DNA of 43,290 nt from Clostridiales bacterium (GCA_016281915.1 JAEEJO010000035.1:1-43290), one strand, 5' to 3'. Counted from the stretch's first letter, positions 15,424 to 24,646 are shown. Made by a program: numbers and translations. Notes: generated by a model from the letters alone, not told the origin.

Positions 15424-17577
15424 ATGAAGAGAGAATATTTACTGAAAGGGCTTGATTGCCCGAATTGTTCCGCAAAAATTGAAAATGAAGTAAAAATGCT
15501 TGAATACGTCACCGCTGCAGCAGTTGATCTTATGAAGCAAAAACTTTCGGTTGAGTTCGGCGACGAGATGAATGAACAGATCGACAAAGACGTTAAAGAG
15601 ATCGTGGCTTCTCACGAACCGGACGTTGAAGTATCATATTTTCATTCAAATGGCAGTCATCAGACTCTGAATGAGCATACCGAACACTGTTGTGAGCATG
15701 ATCACTGCGCCTGTGAAAACGATGCTGAGAGTGAAGACGACAGCAAAAAAGATCTTATCAAAATAATAATCGGAGCAGCTCTGTATTCGGCAGCATTAAT
15801 ACTGAACGCCGCAGTATCATTCCCCTTTCCCGCATATATTTCAATGCTTGTCACAGCATATCTGATCCTCGGCGGCGAGGTTATATTAAACGCTTTCAAA
15901 AATCTGATCAAGGGACATATATTTGACGAGAACTTTCTCATGACCGTTTCGACTCTCGGTGCATTTGCCATTAAAGAATACCCCGAGGCGGTCGCCGTTA
16001 TGCTGTTTTACACGATAGGCGAATATCTGCAGGGACTTGCCGTTCGCCGTTCAAGAAGGTCGATTGCGAAGCTTATGGATATACGTCCCGACAAAGCTAC
16101 GGTTTTGCGCGACGGAAATCAGATCACTGTTTATCCGGACGACGTAAAAACGGGAGAAGAGATAATCGTCCGCCCGGGAGAAAAAATACCTATTGACGGA
16201 ACAGTAATCGAGGGCGAATCGACGCTTGACACAAAGGCGCTTACCGGAGAATCGGTTCCGCGAGACGTAAGAGCAGGAGATGAGATCCTCTCGGGATGCA
16301 TAAACATAAACGGCGTGCTGAGTATCAAAACGACGAAAAGTTTCGGCGAATCGACCGCTTCAAAGATCATAGAACTTGTAGAGAACGCTTCATCAAAGAA
16401 GGCTCCTGCAGAGAGCTTTATAACAAAGTTTGCAAAATACTATACACCGGCGGTCGTTATCGCGGCGTCCCTTCTTGCATTAATTCCTCCCCTGTTTTTT
16501 AACGGTCAATGGTCAGACTGGCTTTACAGAGGCTTTTCGTTTCTTGTAATATCGTGTCCCTGCGCACTTGTGATCTCCATTCCCCTCGCCTACTTCGGCG
16601 GTATCGGCGCGGCATCGCGCCACGGCATACTCGTTAAGGGAGGCAACTGTCTTGAAGCGCTTAATAAGATCGACACGGTGATATTCGACAAAACGGGAAC
16701 AGTCACAAAAGGAGTATTCAAGGTTTCAAGGATTATTCCCGACAGTGGCAAAAGCGCAGATGAACTGATCAAAGCTGCCGCGCATGCAGAATGCTTTTCC
16801 AATCATCCTATCGCTAAATCTATCGAGGATTATTACGGAAAAGAGATCGATACAAACAGTGTCACAGACTATGAAGAAATATCAGGATACGGTGTTCGCA
16901 CAAAATACAACGGTATTGAGTTAGTTGCCGGAAACGACAAGCTGATGGATATGACCGGAATTAAATTCTCTCAATGTAATGAAAGCGGAACCAAAGTATA
17001 CGTATCGTCAGACGGTGTTTGCTGCGGTTGCATAGTTATTTCTGACGAGATAAAACCTGACAGTAAATCTGCTGTTTCGGAACTGAAAAAATCGGGCATC
17101 AAAACTGTCATGCTTACAGGTGACAGCAATGATATCGCGGCAGATATATGCGCAAAGACAGACATAGAAGAATATCACGCCTCCCTTCTTCCCGGAGAGA
17201 AGGTAAGCATTATAGAAACGCTAAGAAATAAGGACGGAAGAAAAGTTGCATTTGCAGGAGACGGTTTGAACGACGCACCGTCAATCGCTTTGGCTGACAT
17301 AGGGATCGCAATGGGTGGAATAGGTTCCGACGCAGCAATTGAAGCGGCTGATTTTGTGCTGATGCATGACAAGCTGTCAGGAATTACCGATGCAATGAAG
17401 ATATCGAAATCAACAAAAAAGGTAGTTGTGGAAAACATAATATTTTCTATAGGTATTAAAGCGATATTTCTTATTTTGAGCGCTTTGGGGATCGCAAGTA
17501 TGTGGCAGGCAGTTTTTGCTGACGTCGGAGTCGCGATGATAGCAATTCTTAATTCGATCAGGATACTCAGGAAATGA
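15424..17577 (+). CDS. Zn/Cd/Pb-exporting P1B-type ATPase (ZntA/CadA-like)
   Basis: The 717-aa product has an N-terminal heavy-metal domain (CPNC, C12 and C15), a His/Cys-rich linker (about 74-98), membrane helices, the actuator TGES motif (274-277), the transport site CPC (378-380), phosphorylation motif DKTGT (D422), the HP motif (461-462) and GDGLND (612-617). K680 and D700 in the last two helices with CPC are the P1B-2 signature for Zn, Cd and Pb (EC 7.2.2.12, 7.2.2.21). The in-frame TTG at 15409 is less likely than ATG 15424, preceded by GAGAGG. It is co-regulated with the CadC-like repressor. Confidence 0.95.
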   Translation: MKREYLLKGLDCPNCSAKIENEVKMLEYVTAAAVDLMKQKLSVEFGDEMNEQIDKDVKEIVASHEPDVEVSYFHSNGSHQTLNEHTEHCCEHDHCACENDAESEDDSKKDLIKIIIGAALYSAALILNAAVSFPFPAYISMLVTAYLILGGEVILNAFKNLIKGHIFDENFLMTVSTLGAFAIKEYPEAVAVMLFYTIGEYLQGLAVRRSRRSIAKLMDIRPDKATVLRDGNQITVYPDDVKTGEEIIVRPGEKIPIDGTVIEGESTLDTKALTGESVPRDVRAGDEILSGCININGVLSIKTTKSFGESTASKIIELVENASSKKAPAESFITKFAKYYTPAVVIAASLLALIPPLFFNGQWSDWLYRGFSFLVISCPCALVISIPLAYFGGIGAASRHGILVKGGNCLEALNKIDTVIFDKTGTVTKGVFKVSRIIPDSGKSADELIKAAAHAECFSNHPIAKSIEDYYGKEIDTNSVTDYEEISGYGVRTKYNGIELVAGNDKLMDMTGIKFSQCNESGTKVYVSSDGVCCGCIVISDEIKPDSKSAVSELKKSGIKTVMLTGDSNDIAADICAKTDIEEYHASLLPGEKVSIIETLRNKDGRKVAFAGDGLNDAPSIALADIGIAMGGIGSDAAIEAADFVLMHDKLSGITDAMKISKSTKKVVVENIIFSIGIKAIFLILSALGIASMWQAVFADVGVAMIAILNSIRILRK

Positions 17578-17593
17578 TCTTCCATAATCAATG

Positions 17594-17634
17594 AACAATA
17601 AAACGAGCGTTATACCGCTCGTTTTATTGTTTTG
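17594..17634 (+). terminator. terminator of the metal-resistance operon
   Basis: A perfect 16-bp stem (arms 17594-17609 and 17616-17631) closes a 6-base loop. The 3' arm itself ends in a T-rich run, as expected for a strong intrinsic terminator. Confidence 0.9.
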
Positions 17635-17651
17635 AGCAATCGTCAATCTAC

Positions 17652-17680
17652 TTGACAAAGATATTTAATTGTAGTATTAT
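17652..17680 (+). promoter_or_regulatory. promoter of lipoprotein gene A
   Basis: TTGACA (17652-17657) and TATTAT (17675-17680) are 17 bases apart, about 50 bases before ATG 17732. Confidence 0.75.
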
Positions 17681-17731
17681 GTATTTGATAAATTTGAATA
17701 TAAACGCGTGTAATTCGGACGGAGGTTCACT

Positions 17732-18478
17732 ATGAAGAAACTGATAATGATGATAATCGTTCCTGTTTTACTGTTTTCGATTGTTTTCTGCGGCTTCGGT
17801 TGCTCTAACGAAAACAATACCGAAGAATCAGACACAATGTCACAAACAAATACCGGCGACTCGAAAGATCTTCCCGGCGGGCATAAGAACACAGAAAATA
17901 ATGAAGAGAAAAGCAATGACGGATTTGTCAGCGTATGGCCGGATGAACTTCCATTTGCAGAAATGAACGGATATGTTTATAATACCGAAAGACCCATTCA
18001 ATTTACATATGAGCTGTCTCCGGGTATGTGGACCTTTGAATACAATTACAAAAGCATGTATCTATACGACTTTCCTGATCCTGAACCTTATTTTCACAAA
18101 ACCGGAAACAGCTATAAAGAAGATTTAAAAGCCATTTATTTCGAATACGACAATGTGCTGGAAAAGGATGAAACTGAAAGAACACACACTATCAGCAAGG
18201 AAGATTTCGACTCGTTCATAAACGCTGTTATTGAAGCCGGATATACCGACAACAGCGTAAGAACCGAAAGAAAGTATTACTGCGAAAAATACGGCGTTGG
18301 AATAACGATCGTTCTCGCAAACGCCTTTCCGTTCACAGACGATGCTGAAGAACTTCGCCGTTTTCAGACGGAAGCAGAACGCTGTTATGTGAAGCTGCAG
18401 CTCATAGACCCCGACTATGTGATGGATCTTGAGCAAATCAAAGCAGAAGAATATCAGAAATGGCTTGAAAAGCACTAA
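17732..18478 (+). CDS. lipoprotein A, paralogue of the 19057 gene, function unknown
   Basis: The 248-aa product has a hydrophobic signal with a Cys at 24 (GFGC, an atypical lipobox), an acidic Asn/Glu-rich linker (25-60) and a globular domain. The domain shares long stretches with the product of 19057-19809: FVSVWPDELP, SMYLYDFPDPEP, DFDSFINAVIEAGYTDNS, YYCEKYGVGITI and the last 28 residues. I do not recognise the domain. GGAGG lies 7 bases before the ATG. It has its own promoter and a weak hairpin downstream. Probably exposed on the outer membrane face. Confidence 0.75.
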   Translation: MKKLIMMIIVPVLLFSIVFCGFGCSNENNTEESDTMSQTNTGDSKDLPGGHKNTENNEEKSNDGFVSVWPDELPFAEMNGYVYNTERPIQFTYELSPGMWTFEYNYKSMYLYDFPDPEPYFHKTGNSYKEDLKAIYFEYDNVLEKDETERTHTISKEDFDSFINAVIEAGYTDNSVRTERKYYCEKYGVGITIVLANAFPFTDDAEELRRFQTEAERCYVKLQLIDPDYVMDLEQIKAEEYQKWLEKH

Positions 18479-18496
18479 TGAAAAAAACCGAGACGG

Positions 18497-18526
18497 ATTC
18501 AGCTGCAGCTTGTATGAATTTTTTTT
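18497..18526 (+). terminator. weak terminator-like hairpin
   Basis: ATTCA and TGAAT arms enclose a partly self-complementary loop, followed by an eight-base T run. The stem is short, so termination may be partial. Confidence 0.4.
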
Positions 18527-18545
18527 GACAATTAACGATGCATTG

Positions 18546-18575
18546 TTGACATTATGTAAAAAAAAATGATAGTAT
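18546..18575 (+). promoter_or_regulatory. promoter in front of the start-less ORF
   Basis: TTGACA (18546-18551) and TAGTAT (18570-18575) are 18 bases apart. A ribosome-site-like AGAAAGGA follows at about 18602-18609. Confidence 0.6.
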
Positions 18576-18638
18576 AAAGTAGCAAAACAATATGCAGAAT
18601 CAGAAAGGATGCTTTAGAACGAAAAAATTGTTTCATTT

Positions 18639-19022
18639 TTGCTTCTCGTTGCATTAGTATTTGCTAACTTGGCGACGTTCTCGGAAGAATCATTTGATGG
18701 TGACAACATGCAGGAAGCATTCAGCTTTTACTATTCTTTTTACGATACGATTGAATGGTCCTATTTTCTTGAAGCTCGACTCGACGCTTACTGCTCTGGC
18801 GGGCAAACAGGCAAGGGACATGCAATCACCTCTGTTGCATATGACAATGTTGTGTTAGACTTTGATTATGACACAGGAGCATTTGTTACATCATGGTCTT
18901 ATGCGGAAACTTTTCAGAATCCTGGAAATAACATCTTTCCGATTGGGAGCAAGAGAGATGCTCAGGCATATGTCATTGAATACAGAATAACCGACATAAT
19001 GAACAACGATTTTTCCGATTAA
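18639..19022 (+). CDS. putative secreted protein with a lost or non-canonical start
   Basis: The frame is open from 18618 to the stop at 19022 and encodes about 134 residues. It starts with a signal-peptide-like stretch (IVSFLLLVALVFANLATFSE), but no ATG precedes it. The TTG at 18639 is the first near-canonical start, has no ribosome site and would cut into the hydrophobic segment. Inserting one T between 18616 and 18617 would create ATG six bases after AAGGA and give a normal signal peptide. This suggests a one-base deletion (young pseudogene) or a sequencing error. The mature part is Tyr/Phe-rich and of unknown function. Confidence 0.5.
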   Translation: MLLVALVFANLATFSEESFDGDNMQEAFSFYYSFYDTIEWSYFLEARLDAYCSGGQTGKGHAITSVAYDNVVLDFDYDTGAFVTSWSYAETFQNPGNNIFPIGSKRDAQAYVIEYRITDIMNNDFSD

Positions 19023-19056
19023 CTTCTACCTTATTCTATTTTTGAGGAGTATCTCT

Positions 19057-19809
19057 ATGAAAAAAATTATTATTATGCTTTTTGTTTCAGTTTTTCTCCT
19101 ATCGATTGCAGCTTGCATTTCCGGTTGTTCTGACGAAAACAATACTGAAGAACTTGATACATTGCTTCAAACAAAAGATGATAACTCGAAAGGTTCTTCC
19201 GACGAACAGCAGACAATAGAAGATAATACAGAGGAAAGCGATGATGATATATTTGTCAGCGTATGGCCGGATGAATTGCCTAAAAACGAGATCAGCGAGT
19301 TTTCTCCGGATGGCGGCAGACCTATTCAATACAAAATCGAAGCTGAGCCCGGGAAATGGACGGTGGATTTTGATTACACAAGTATGTATCTGTACGACTT
19401 TCCCGATCCGGAACCAGTCTTTCATAATTTCGGCAATGCCTTCGTCCATGATATCAAAGCCATTTATTTCAAATACGACAAACTGACAAGTGCGGATGGA
19501 ATCGACAAAAAAGTCGCTATAAGCAGAGATGATTTCGATTCTTTCATAAACGCTGTTATTGAAGCCGGATATACAGACAACAGCGAGAGAACGGAAAGGA
19601 CGTATTACTGTGAAAAATACGGAGTGGGCATAACGATCGCTCTCGCAGACGTTTTTCCGTTTGCGGACGACGATGATAGGCTGCGTGCTTATCCAACGGA
19701 AGCAGATTGCTGTTACGTCAAGCTGCAGCTCATAGACCCCGACTATGTGATGGATCTTGAGCAAATCAAAGCGGAAGAATATCAGAAATGGATTGAGAAG
19801 CATAATTAA
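19057..19809 (+). CDS. lipoprotein B, paralogue of the 17732 gene, function unknown
   Basis: The 250-aa product has a signal peptide with two possible lipoboxes (IAAC ending at C20, ISGC ending at C24), an acidic linker (25-65) and the same globular domain as lipoprotein A. The C-terminal 60 residues are nearly identical, and the DNA is also nearly identical at the 3' end, so the duplication is fairly recent or is homogenised. The frame is open upstream to a TTG at 19042, but ATG 19057 has GAGGAG in front and starts the signal peptide. A terminator follows. Confidence 0.78.
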   Translation: MKKIIIMLFVSVFLLSIAACISGCSDENNTEELDTLLQTKDDNSKGSSDEQQTIEDNTEESDDDIFVSVWPDELPKNEISEFSPDGGRPIQYKIEAEPGKWTVDFDYTSMYLYDFPDPEPVFHNFGNAFVHDIKAIYFKYDKLTSADGIDKKVAISRDDFDSFINAVIEAGYTDNSERTERTYYCEKYGVGITIALADVFPFADDDDRLRAYPTEADCCYVKLQLIDPDYVMDLEQIKAEEYQKWIEKHN

Positions 19810-19836
19810 TTGTTTATAATGAGTTAATTATCAAAA

Positions 19837-19868
19837 AAAACAGAGGATAGCCGCTTCCTCTGTTTTTT
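19837..19868 (+). terminator. terminator or attenuator before the FtsX-like pair
   Basis: AAAACAGAGGA and TCCTCTGTTTT form an 11-bp stem with an 8-base loop and a T run. Only about 20 bases separate it from the next start codon, leaving no room for a separate promoter, so the following genes may depend on read-through. Confidence 0.8.
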
Positions 19869-19889
19869 ATAAATACAGGAGGTTGCAGC

Positions 19890-21341
19890 ATGAATCAATT
19901 TACTGAATTTGCAAGATGCGTAAAGAAAAATACTGTGTCGACAATTCTGACCATACTGCTTATAGCATGCTGTATTTTGTTTTTCTGTTATATTATGTAT
20001 TATTATGATGTCGATGACGGTTCGGTAATAATCAAAGAAAACGAAATGTTTATGGATCACACCATATTCAGGTTCGGACAAGCGGATCCAAGTCTGTTTC
20101 AGATCGAAGTGAACGGCAAATCCATGGGATACGACCCGTTTATTATGAATAAAACTGATGAGGAGCTTTACGAATACGGACTTAATCTTGAAAAAATGGT
20201 CGAAGAAATAAGAGAAAACGGTTTTCTTGATTACTGTTTTTCAAACACAAGCGAAAAAATACCGTTTTCGGATGTAAACAATGAACCTTACGTGTTGAGA
20301 GGATATGCGGAACAGGGTGAACGTGCTTTAGAGATGTGGCCCTCTTTTTATAAAGACGCAGGCTATATAATAGTAGAAGCAGCGGAAGTTGACTTTAATT
20401 TCGTTAAAAATTCTAATCTGATTCTTTCTTCCGGCAGGTTGCTGACGGAGGATGATTACATAAACTACGAACATGGAGAGCCCGTTCCCGTTTTATTGGG
20501 GCATAAATATGCAGACTATTATAATGTTGGCGATCTGATTTATCCATACAGTTCCGCAAATAACGAAATAAGTACGGGAAGAGGAGCAAGCTGTCCGCTG
20601 AAAGTTATAGGAATATTAGAAAAAGATACAATAGTTTTCAATGCTTTCGTATCTTCGGGAACCAATATGCTTGAAAATCTTGATTATACGATAGTCAAAC
20701 CGCTTCTTACAAGAACAATTGCGGAAGTGCCAAAAGACAATACAGCGGCAGTGGCAGCAGCAACGGTTATGCAGCATACACGTTTTTTTTCAACAACCGC
20801 TTTTTATTTTGAGCGCAGCATGCTTGAATACGGCGAAAAAAAGCTGACGGAAATACTTGATAAATACGGATATACCGGGTATTATACGGTTCAGAACAGC
20901 GATTATAACGTTGAACTGTCTGAATCGATAATGAGGGAAAGGTTGACGGGACTGTCGGTAATGACGATCCTTGTAGGATTTTTCACTCTTTTTGCCGTGT
21001 TTGTAACGCAGTTGCATAAATATAACCGCAATCTTAAAACATATGCGATATATTTTCTGACGGGAAAAACCGTAAAGGACATAGTTTCGATGGCAGCAAT
21101 CGATATGGCCCTCCTTTTCCTGATTTCATTTTGCATAAGCCATATTCCTCTTCTTATCCTGTTTTTTCCGGACCAATACGGAGGAACACGGATTTACGGA
21201 ATAATAAAATCCGTCTTCAGTCCGCAGCTATATATATACATATTGATACTCGGTATGGTATTTGTGCTTTTAAGCTCGTTGATTTGTTTTTTCACAGTAA
21301 GAAAAGCCGATTTCCCGACTATAATAAAAGGCGGTGAGTAA
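19890..21341 (+). CDS. FtsX-like ABC transporter permease, subunit 1
   Basis: The 483-aa product has the FtsX/MacB permease layout: an N-terminal helix (about 17-38), a large extracytoplasmic domain (39-345) and three C-terminal helices (about 355-375, 398-425 and 445-470). The cytoplasmic loop HKYNRNLKTYAIYFLTGKTV resembles the coupling region seen in this family. Such proteins pair with an ATPase to move lipoproteins, peptides or antibiotics, or to signal across the membrane. No ATPase gene is adjacent. AGGAGG precedes the ATG. The stop overlaps the ribosome-site region of the next permease gene, so the two are translationally coupled. Confidence 0.7.
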   Translation: MNQFTEFARCVKKNTVSTILTILLIACCILFFCYIMYYYDVDDGSVIIKENEMFMDHTIFRFGQADPSLFQIEVNGKSMGYDPFIMNKTDEELYEYGLNLEKMVEEIRENGFLDYCFSNTSEKIPFSDVNNEPYVLRGYAEQGERALEMWPSFYKDAGYIIVEAAEVDFNFVKNSNLILSSGRLLTEDDYINYEHGEPVPVLLGHKYADYYNVGDLIYPYSSANNEISTGRGASCPLKVIGILEKDTIVFNAFVSSGTNMLENLDYTIVKPLLTRTIAEVPKDNTAAVAAATVMQHTRFFSTTAFYFERSMLEYGEKKLTEILDKYGYTGYYTVQNSDYNVELSESIMRERLTGLSVMTILVGFFTLFAVFVTQLHKYNRNLKTYAIYFLTGKTVKDIVSMAAIDMALLFLISFCISHIPLLILFFPDQYGGTRIYGIIKSVFSPQLYIYILILGMVFVLLSSLICFFTVRKADFPTIIKGGE

Positions 21342-21345
21342 ACTT

Positions 21346-22449
21346 ATGAAGAAAATCCGAGTTGAAACCGTTCTTCTTGTTCTGATGTTTGCGGTAATGA
21401 CATTTTTCTTTATAGTTTTGATAAATCAAGTAAAGATTAACGATATCAACAATCTTTACTATAATAATTTTTATTCGCAAAACGCCGTCAGATTAAGAAT
21501 TTCAAAAAGCGCAACGGCAGATCCGAACAGAGCGTTTAAGCTTCCCCTATCCGATTTTCCACTCAGTTTTGCTTTTTATAATGCACTTGACGAAATTATC
21601 GATCCGACTTACAAACAGGACAGAGTCCGTGTTATTTATTTCAAAGGAAACGACTTTCCAAAGCCTAATATCATAGCGGGCAGATTTTTTACAAACGAAG
21701 ATTTTTTATCCGAAGAGCCGCTATGTGTTGTAGGAATGACTGTTTTTGACAGGAATGTAACTTCAGAAGGATTTTATACTTATTTTGACGCAGTAAACTC
21801 GCGCACGATTAAATGCAGGGTATTAGGTGTTATGCAAATGCAAAACGGATCCGCAAGCGACATTGACGTTACGGTAATGATAAACTGGAACGGTTATTAT
21901 AAAGATATTGATAAGGTTTCCGGGACATTTTATATTGATTCGTACTCAAAATCGTCATCGGACTCGGTTTTCAACAAATTAGAGGAATATGTGAAAGATT
22001 ATTGCGCTGAAGAAAATGAATTTACCGTAACGGAAATGCTTATGGTTGGGAATATTCGCAGTTTTTCATATTTTACACACTATCTCTTCATTCTCGGCGC
22101 AATAATAATGACAATTTGCATAATAATGATATCTCTTCGTTACTGTGATTCACAGGCAAGGAAAATAGCGGTAAAAAAGCTTTGCGGATACAGTTCTTCA
22201 ATGGTATATGCCGAAACGACCTTCCTTATTACGGCGATATCGGTTGTGGGATTGACAATCGGACTTATTGTGACAGCGTTATTACGTTTTTCCGTAGAAT
22301 TCAGATATTCGGAAACAGGATATTATACAAATCTTTCGCCCGGCATAATCGCCGCGGTATGTGCGACAGTTGTATTATACTCAATCGCGGTCAGCTTTTT
22401 TCCTTCGGTAAAAGCGTATACCACCGATACTTCGGATTTATTAAAGTGA
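21346..22449 (+). CDS. FtsX-like ABC transporter permease, subunit 2
   Basis: The 367-aa product repeats the layout of its neighbour: an N-terminal helix (about 9-30), an extracytoplasmic domain and three C-terminal helices (about 248-270, 290-318 and 332-358). The loop SQARKIAVKKLCGYSSSMVY resembles the conserved FtsX-type loop (KxxGxS). A GTG overlapping the previous stop (21334) is in frame, but GGTGAG is spaced 7 bases from ATG 21346. With the preceding protein it could form a heterodimeric permease. The ATPase must be encoded elsewhere if the pair is functional. Confidence 0.7.
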   Translation: MKKIRVETVLLVLMFAVMTFFFIVLINQVKINDINNLYYNNFYSQNAVRLRISKSATADPNRAFKLPLSDFPLSFAFYNALDEIIDPTYKQDRVRVIYFKGNDFPKPNIIAGRFFTNEDFLSEEPLCVVGMTVFDRNVTSEGFYTYFDAVNSRTIKCRVLGVMQMQNGSASDIDVTVMINWNGYYKDIDKVSGTFYIDSYSKSSSDSVFNKLEEYVKDYCAEENEFTVTEMLMVGNIRSFSYFTHYLFILGAIIMTICIIMISLRYCDSQARKIAVKKLCGYSSSMVYAETTFLITAISVVGLTIGLIVTALLRFSVEFRYSETGYYTNLSPGIIAAVCATVVLYSIAVSFFPSVKAYTTDTSDLLK

Positions 22450-22474
22450 TGTATAACGTTTCAGACAAAAAGTA

Positions 22475-22503
22475 TTGACAAATACGTTCCGATGGATTAT
22501 AAT
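22475..22503 (+). promoter_or_regulatory. promoter of the GH36-like gene
   Basis: Perfect TTGACA (22475-22480) and TATAAT (22498-22503) are 17 bases apart, about 32 bases before ATG 22535. Confidence 0.88.
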
Positions 22504-22534
22504 AACTGAAATAATCCTTAAAGGAGACAAGAAA

Positions 22535-24163
22535 ATGCGCCTCAGAATGCCCGACCATATGTCGGTTTTTACCGATAAAGAAGCGATAAAAAAGCCGTAT
22601 ACAGAAGTATTAAACGAAAACGATATCCGTCTTTCTCTGAAAGAGGAAAACGGAGAGCTTGCCGTAAAAATAAGCGCAGTCAGAACACCTCTGAAATATA
22701 TAAGGCTGAGATGGAATTTACGCGCAGAAGAAAAGAGAACCGAACCTTTTAAAATACTCGGGGATACATATGAACGCGGTTACGCCGATCTAAGATGGGC
22801 AGGTATAGAACCGGAAAGAATGATGCCGTGGTATATTCTCGTTTCGAACGGATCGGATTCGGTAAAGGATGTAAAAGGAAGATTTATAGAAGGTTATGGA
22901 GTAAGAGTGCAATGCTTTTCTATAGTAACCTGGCAATATGATGAAGCGGGAGTATCTATGTGGGCGGATATTCGCTGCGGCGGTGAAGGAGTTATTCTTT
23001 CTGGAAAAACACTTGATGTATGCACGGTCGTATTCGGAGAATACCGCGATATGTCCGCATTTGACGCAGGAAGAGAATTCTGCAAAGCAATGTGCCCGAA
23101 CGCTACCCTGCCGAAGCACAAGGTATACGGCTCAAACAACTGGTATTATGCATACGGCAAAAGTTCGAGAGAAGATATTCTCAACGATACGCGTATAGTT
23201 GCAGACCAGTGCAAAGGGCTTGAGAACATCCCGTATATGGTAATTGACGACGGATGGCAGAAATACAACACCGAAGCGCCATGGACAAGCAGAGATAATT
23301 TCGGGGATATGAAAACGCTTGCCGATGAAATGCGCAGTATGAACGTGCGTCCGGGTATATGGGTCAGATACCTTGCGAACGCAAAACGCGAGATCCCAGA
23401 AGCTACTGACGAATGGATGATTGACCGTTACGGCAAAAAAGAAATGCTTGACCCGTCTCACCCCGGAGTTATCGAGTATGTAAAGAAAGTAACAAGAGAT
23501 ATTCGTTCATGGGGATACGAACTTATAAAGCACGATTATTCCGCATTTGATACGTTCGGCGGATTTGCTCCGCTGAAGTATCTTGAAAATCAATATGCGA
23601 GAGACGGCTGGCATTTTTATGACAGAAGCAAAACTACCGCGCAGATCACCGTTGAGTTTTACCGAGCGATAAAAGAAGCTGCGGGAGACGACTGCGTTAT
23701 AATTGGCTGCAACACGATTTCACATCTTTGCGCGGGAATGTATGAGCTTAACAGGACCGGTGACGATACAAGCGGATCAGACTGGAACAGAACTCGAAAC
23801 TTCGGTGTTAACACGCTCGCTTTCAGGCTTATTCAGAACGGCATTTTTTATATGGCAGACGCGGACTGCGTTGGAATCATGGGTCCGATTCCCTGGAAGC
23901 TGAACCGTTTATGGCTCGACATACTTTCAAAGAGCGGATCGCCTCTTTTTGTTTCGTGCAAACCGGGCGTGCTTAATGATGCCGAGCTTGCTGAGCTTAA
24001 GGAAGCGTGGACGGTTAACTCAGTACAGAAAAACGATACGAGACCGCTTGACTGGATGGAAAACCAGTATCCCGCTCACTGGCTTATAGACGGAAAAGAA
24101 CAATATTACAACTGGTATGATGAAGAAGGAATAGATTCTTTCAGACCTTCCCGAAACGTTTGA
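22535..24163 (+). CDS. GH36/melibiase-like glycoside hydrolase, intracellular
   Basis: The 542-aa product has a beta-sandwich N-terminal part (1-190) and a TIM barrel. Motifs typical of alpha-galactosidase-clan enzymes are MVIDDGWQ (D238, D239), IKHDYSAFD with K332 and probable nucleophile D334, and NRTGDDTSGSDW with candidate acid/base D410 or D411. There is no signal peptide, so it acts in the cytoplasm on imported sugars. Specificity (alpha-galactoside or another) cannot be read from sequence. The ORF extends upstream into the promoter; ATG 22535 follows AAGGAGA and is the clear start. The next gene begins one base after its stop. Confidence 0.82.
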   Translation: MRLRMPDHMSVFTDKEAIKKPYTEVLNENDIRLSLKEENGELAVKISAVRTPLKYIRLRWNLRAEEKRTEPFKILGDTYERGYADLRWAGIEPERMMPWYILVSNGSDSVKDVKGRFIEGYGVRVQCFSIVTWQYDEAGVSMWADIRCGGEGVILSGKTLDVCTVVFGEYRDMSAFDAGREFCKAMCPNATLPKHKVYGSNNWYYAYGKSSREDILNDTRIVADQCKGLENIPYMVIDDGWQKYNTEAPWTSRDNFGDMKTLADEMRSMNVRPGIWVRYLANAKREIPEATDEWMIDRYGKKEMLDPSHPGVIEYVKKVTRDIRSWGYELIKHDYSAFDTFGGFAPLKYLENQYARDGWHFYDRSKTTAQITVEFYRAIKEAAGDDCVIIGCNTISHLCAGMYELNRTGDDTSGSDWNRTRNFGVNTLAFRLIQNGIFYMADADCVGIMGPIPWKLNRLWLDILSKSGSPLFVSCKPGVLNDAELAELKEAWTVNSVQKNDTRPLDWMENQYPAHWLIDGKEQYYNWYDEEGIDSFRPSRNV

Positions 24164-24164
24164 T

Positions 24165-24608
24165 ATGGAAACAGTTGTAAAAACATTCAACGAACTTTCC
24201 GCATATGAACTGTTCGAGATAATCAAGGCAAGAATAGAAGTTTTTGTTGTAGAGCAAAACTGTCCATACAGAGAGCTTGACGACACAGACAAAGTATCCA
24301 CGCACGTATATTTCAAAGAAAACGGCAGTATTGCTGCATACATCCGTGTAATTCCGCCCGGAGTTAAATTCAGCGAAGCATCTCTCGGAAGGATATTCAC
24401 CGCCCTGCCCTATCGCGGAAACGGACTAGGAGCACAGATCCTTGCTAAAGGGATCGAAACGGCAGAAAAAATGTTCGGGAAACGCGCGATCCGCATAGAA
24501 GCGCAGAAATATGCGCAGGGATTTTATGAAAAGGCCGGATTCATCAGGGATTCCGACGAGTTTGACGAGGACGGCATCATTCATATAGAAATGATAAGAA
24601 ATATTTAA
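24165..24608 (+). CDS. GNAT acetyltransferase, ElaA-like
   Basis: The 147-aa product matches the ElaA subgroup of GNAT N-acetyltransferases: the opening FNELSAYELFEIIKARIEVF, then FVVEQNCPYRELDDTD, the acetyl-CoA loop region LGRIFTALPYRGNGLGAQIL (RGNGLG), and the QKYAQGFYEKAGF segment near the end. The substrate is unknown. The ATG follows the GH36-like stop by one base, so translation is coupled. A short hairpin lies after the gene. Confidence 0.88.
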   Translation: METVVKTFNELSAYELFEIIKARIEVFVVEQNCPYRELDDTDKVSTHVYFKENGSIAAYIRVIPPGVKFSEASLGRIFTALPYRGNGLGAQILAKGIETAEKMFGKRAIRIEAQKYAQGFYEKAGFIRDSDEFDEDGIIHIEMIRNI

Positions 24609-24613
24609 AATAT

Positions 24614-24646
24614 ACCTGCATGCTTTTAAAGGTATGCAGGTTATTT
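24614..24646 (+). terminator. probable weak terminator
   Basis: ACCTGCAT and ATGCAGGT form an 8-bp stem with a 12-base loop, followed by a T-rich but interrupted stretch. It separates the GH36-like operon from the ccdA promoter. Confidence 0.5.
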
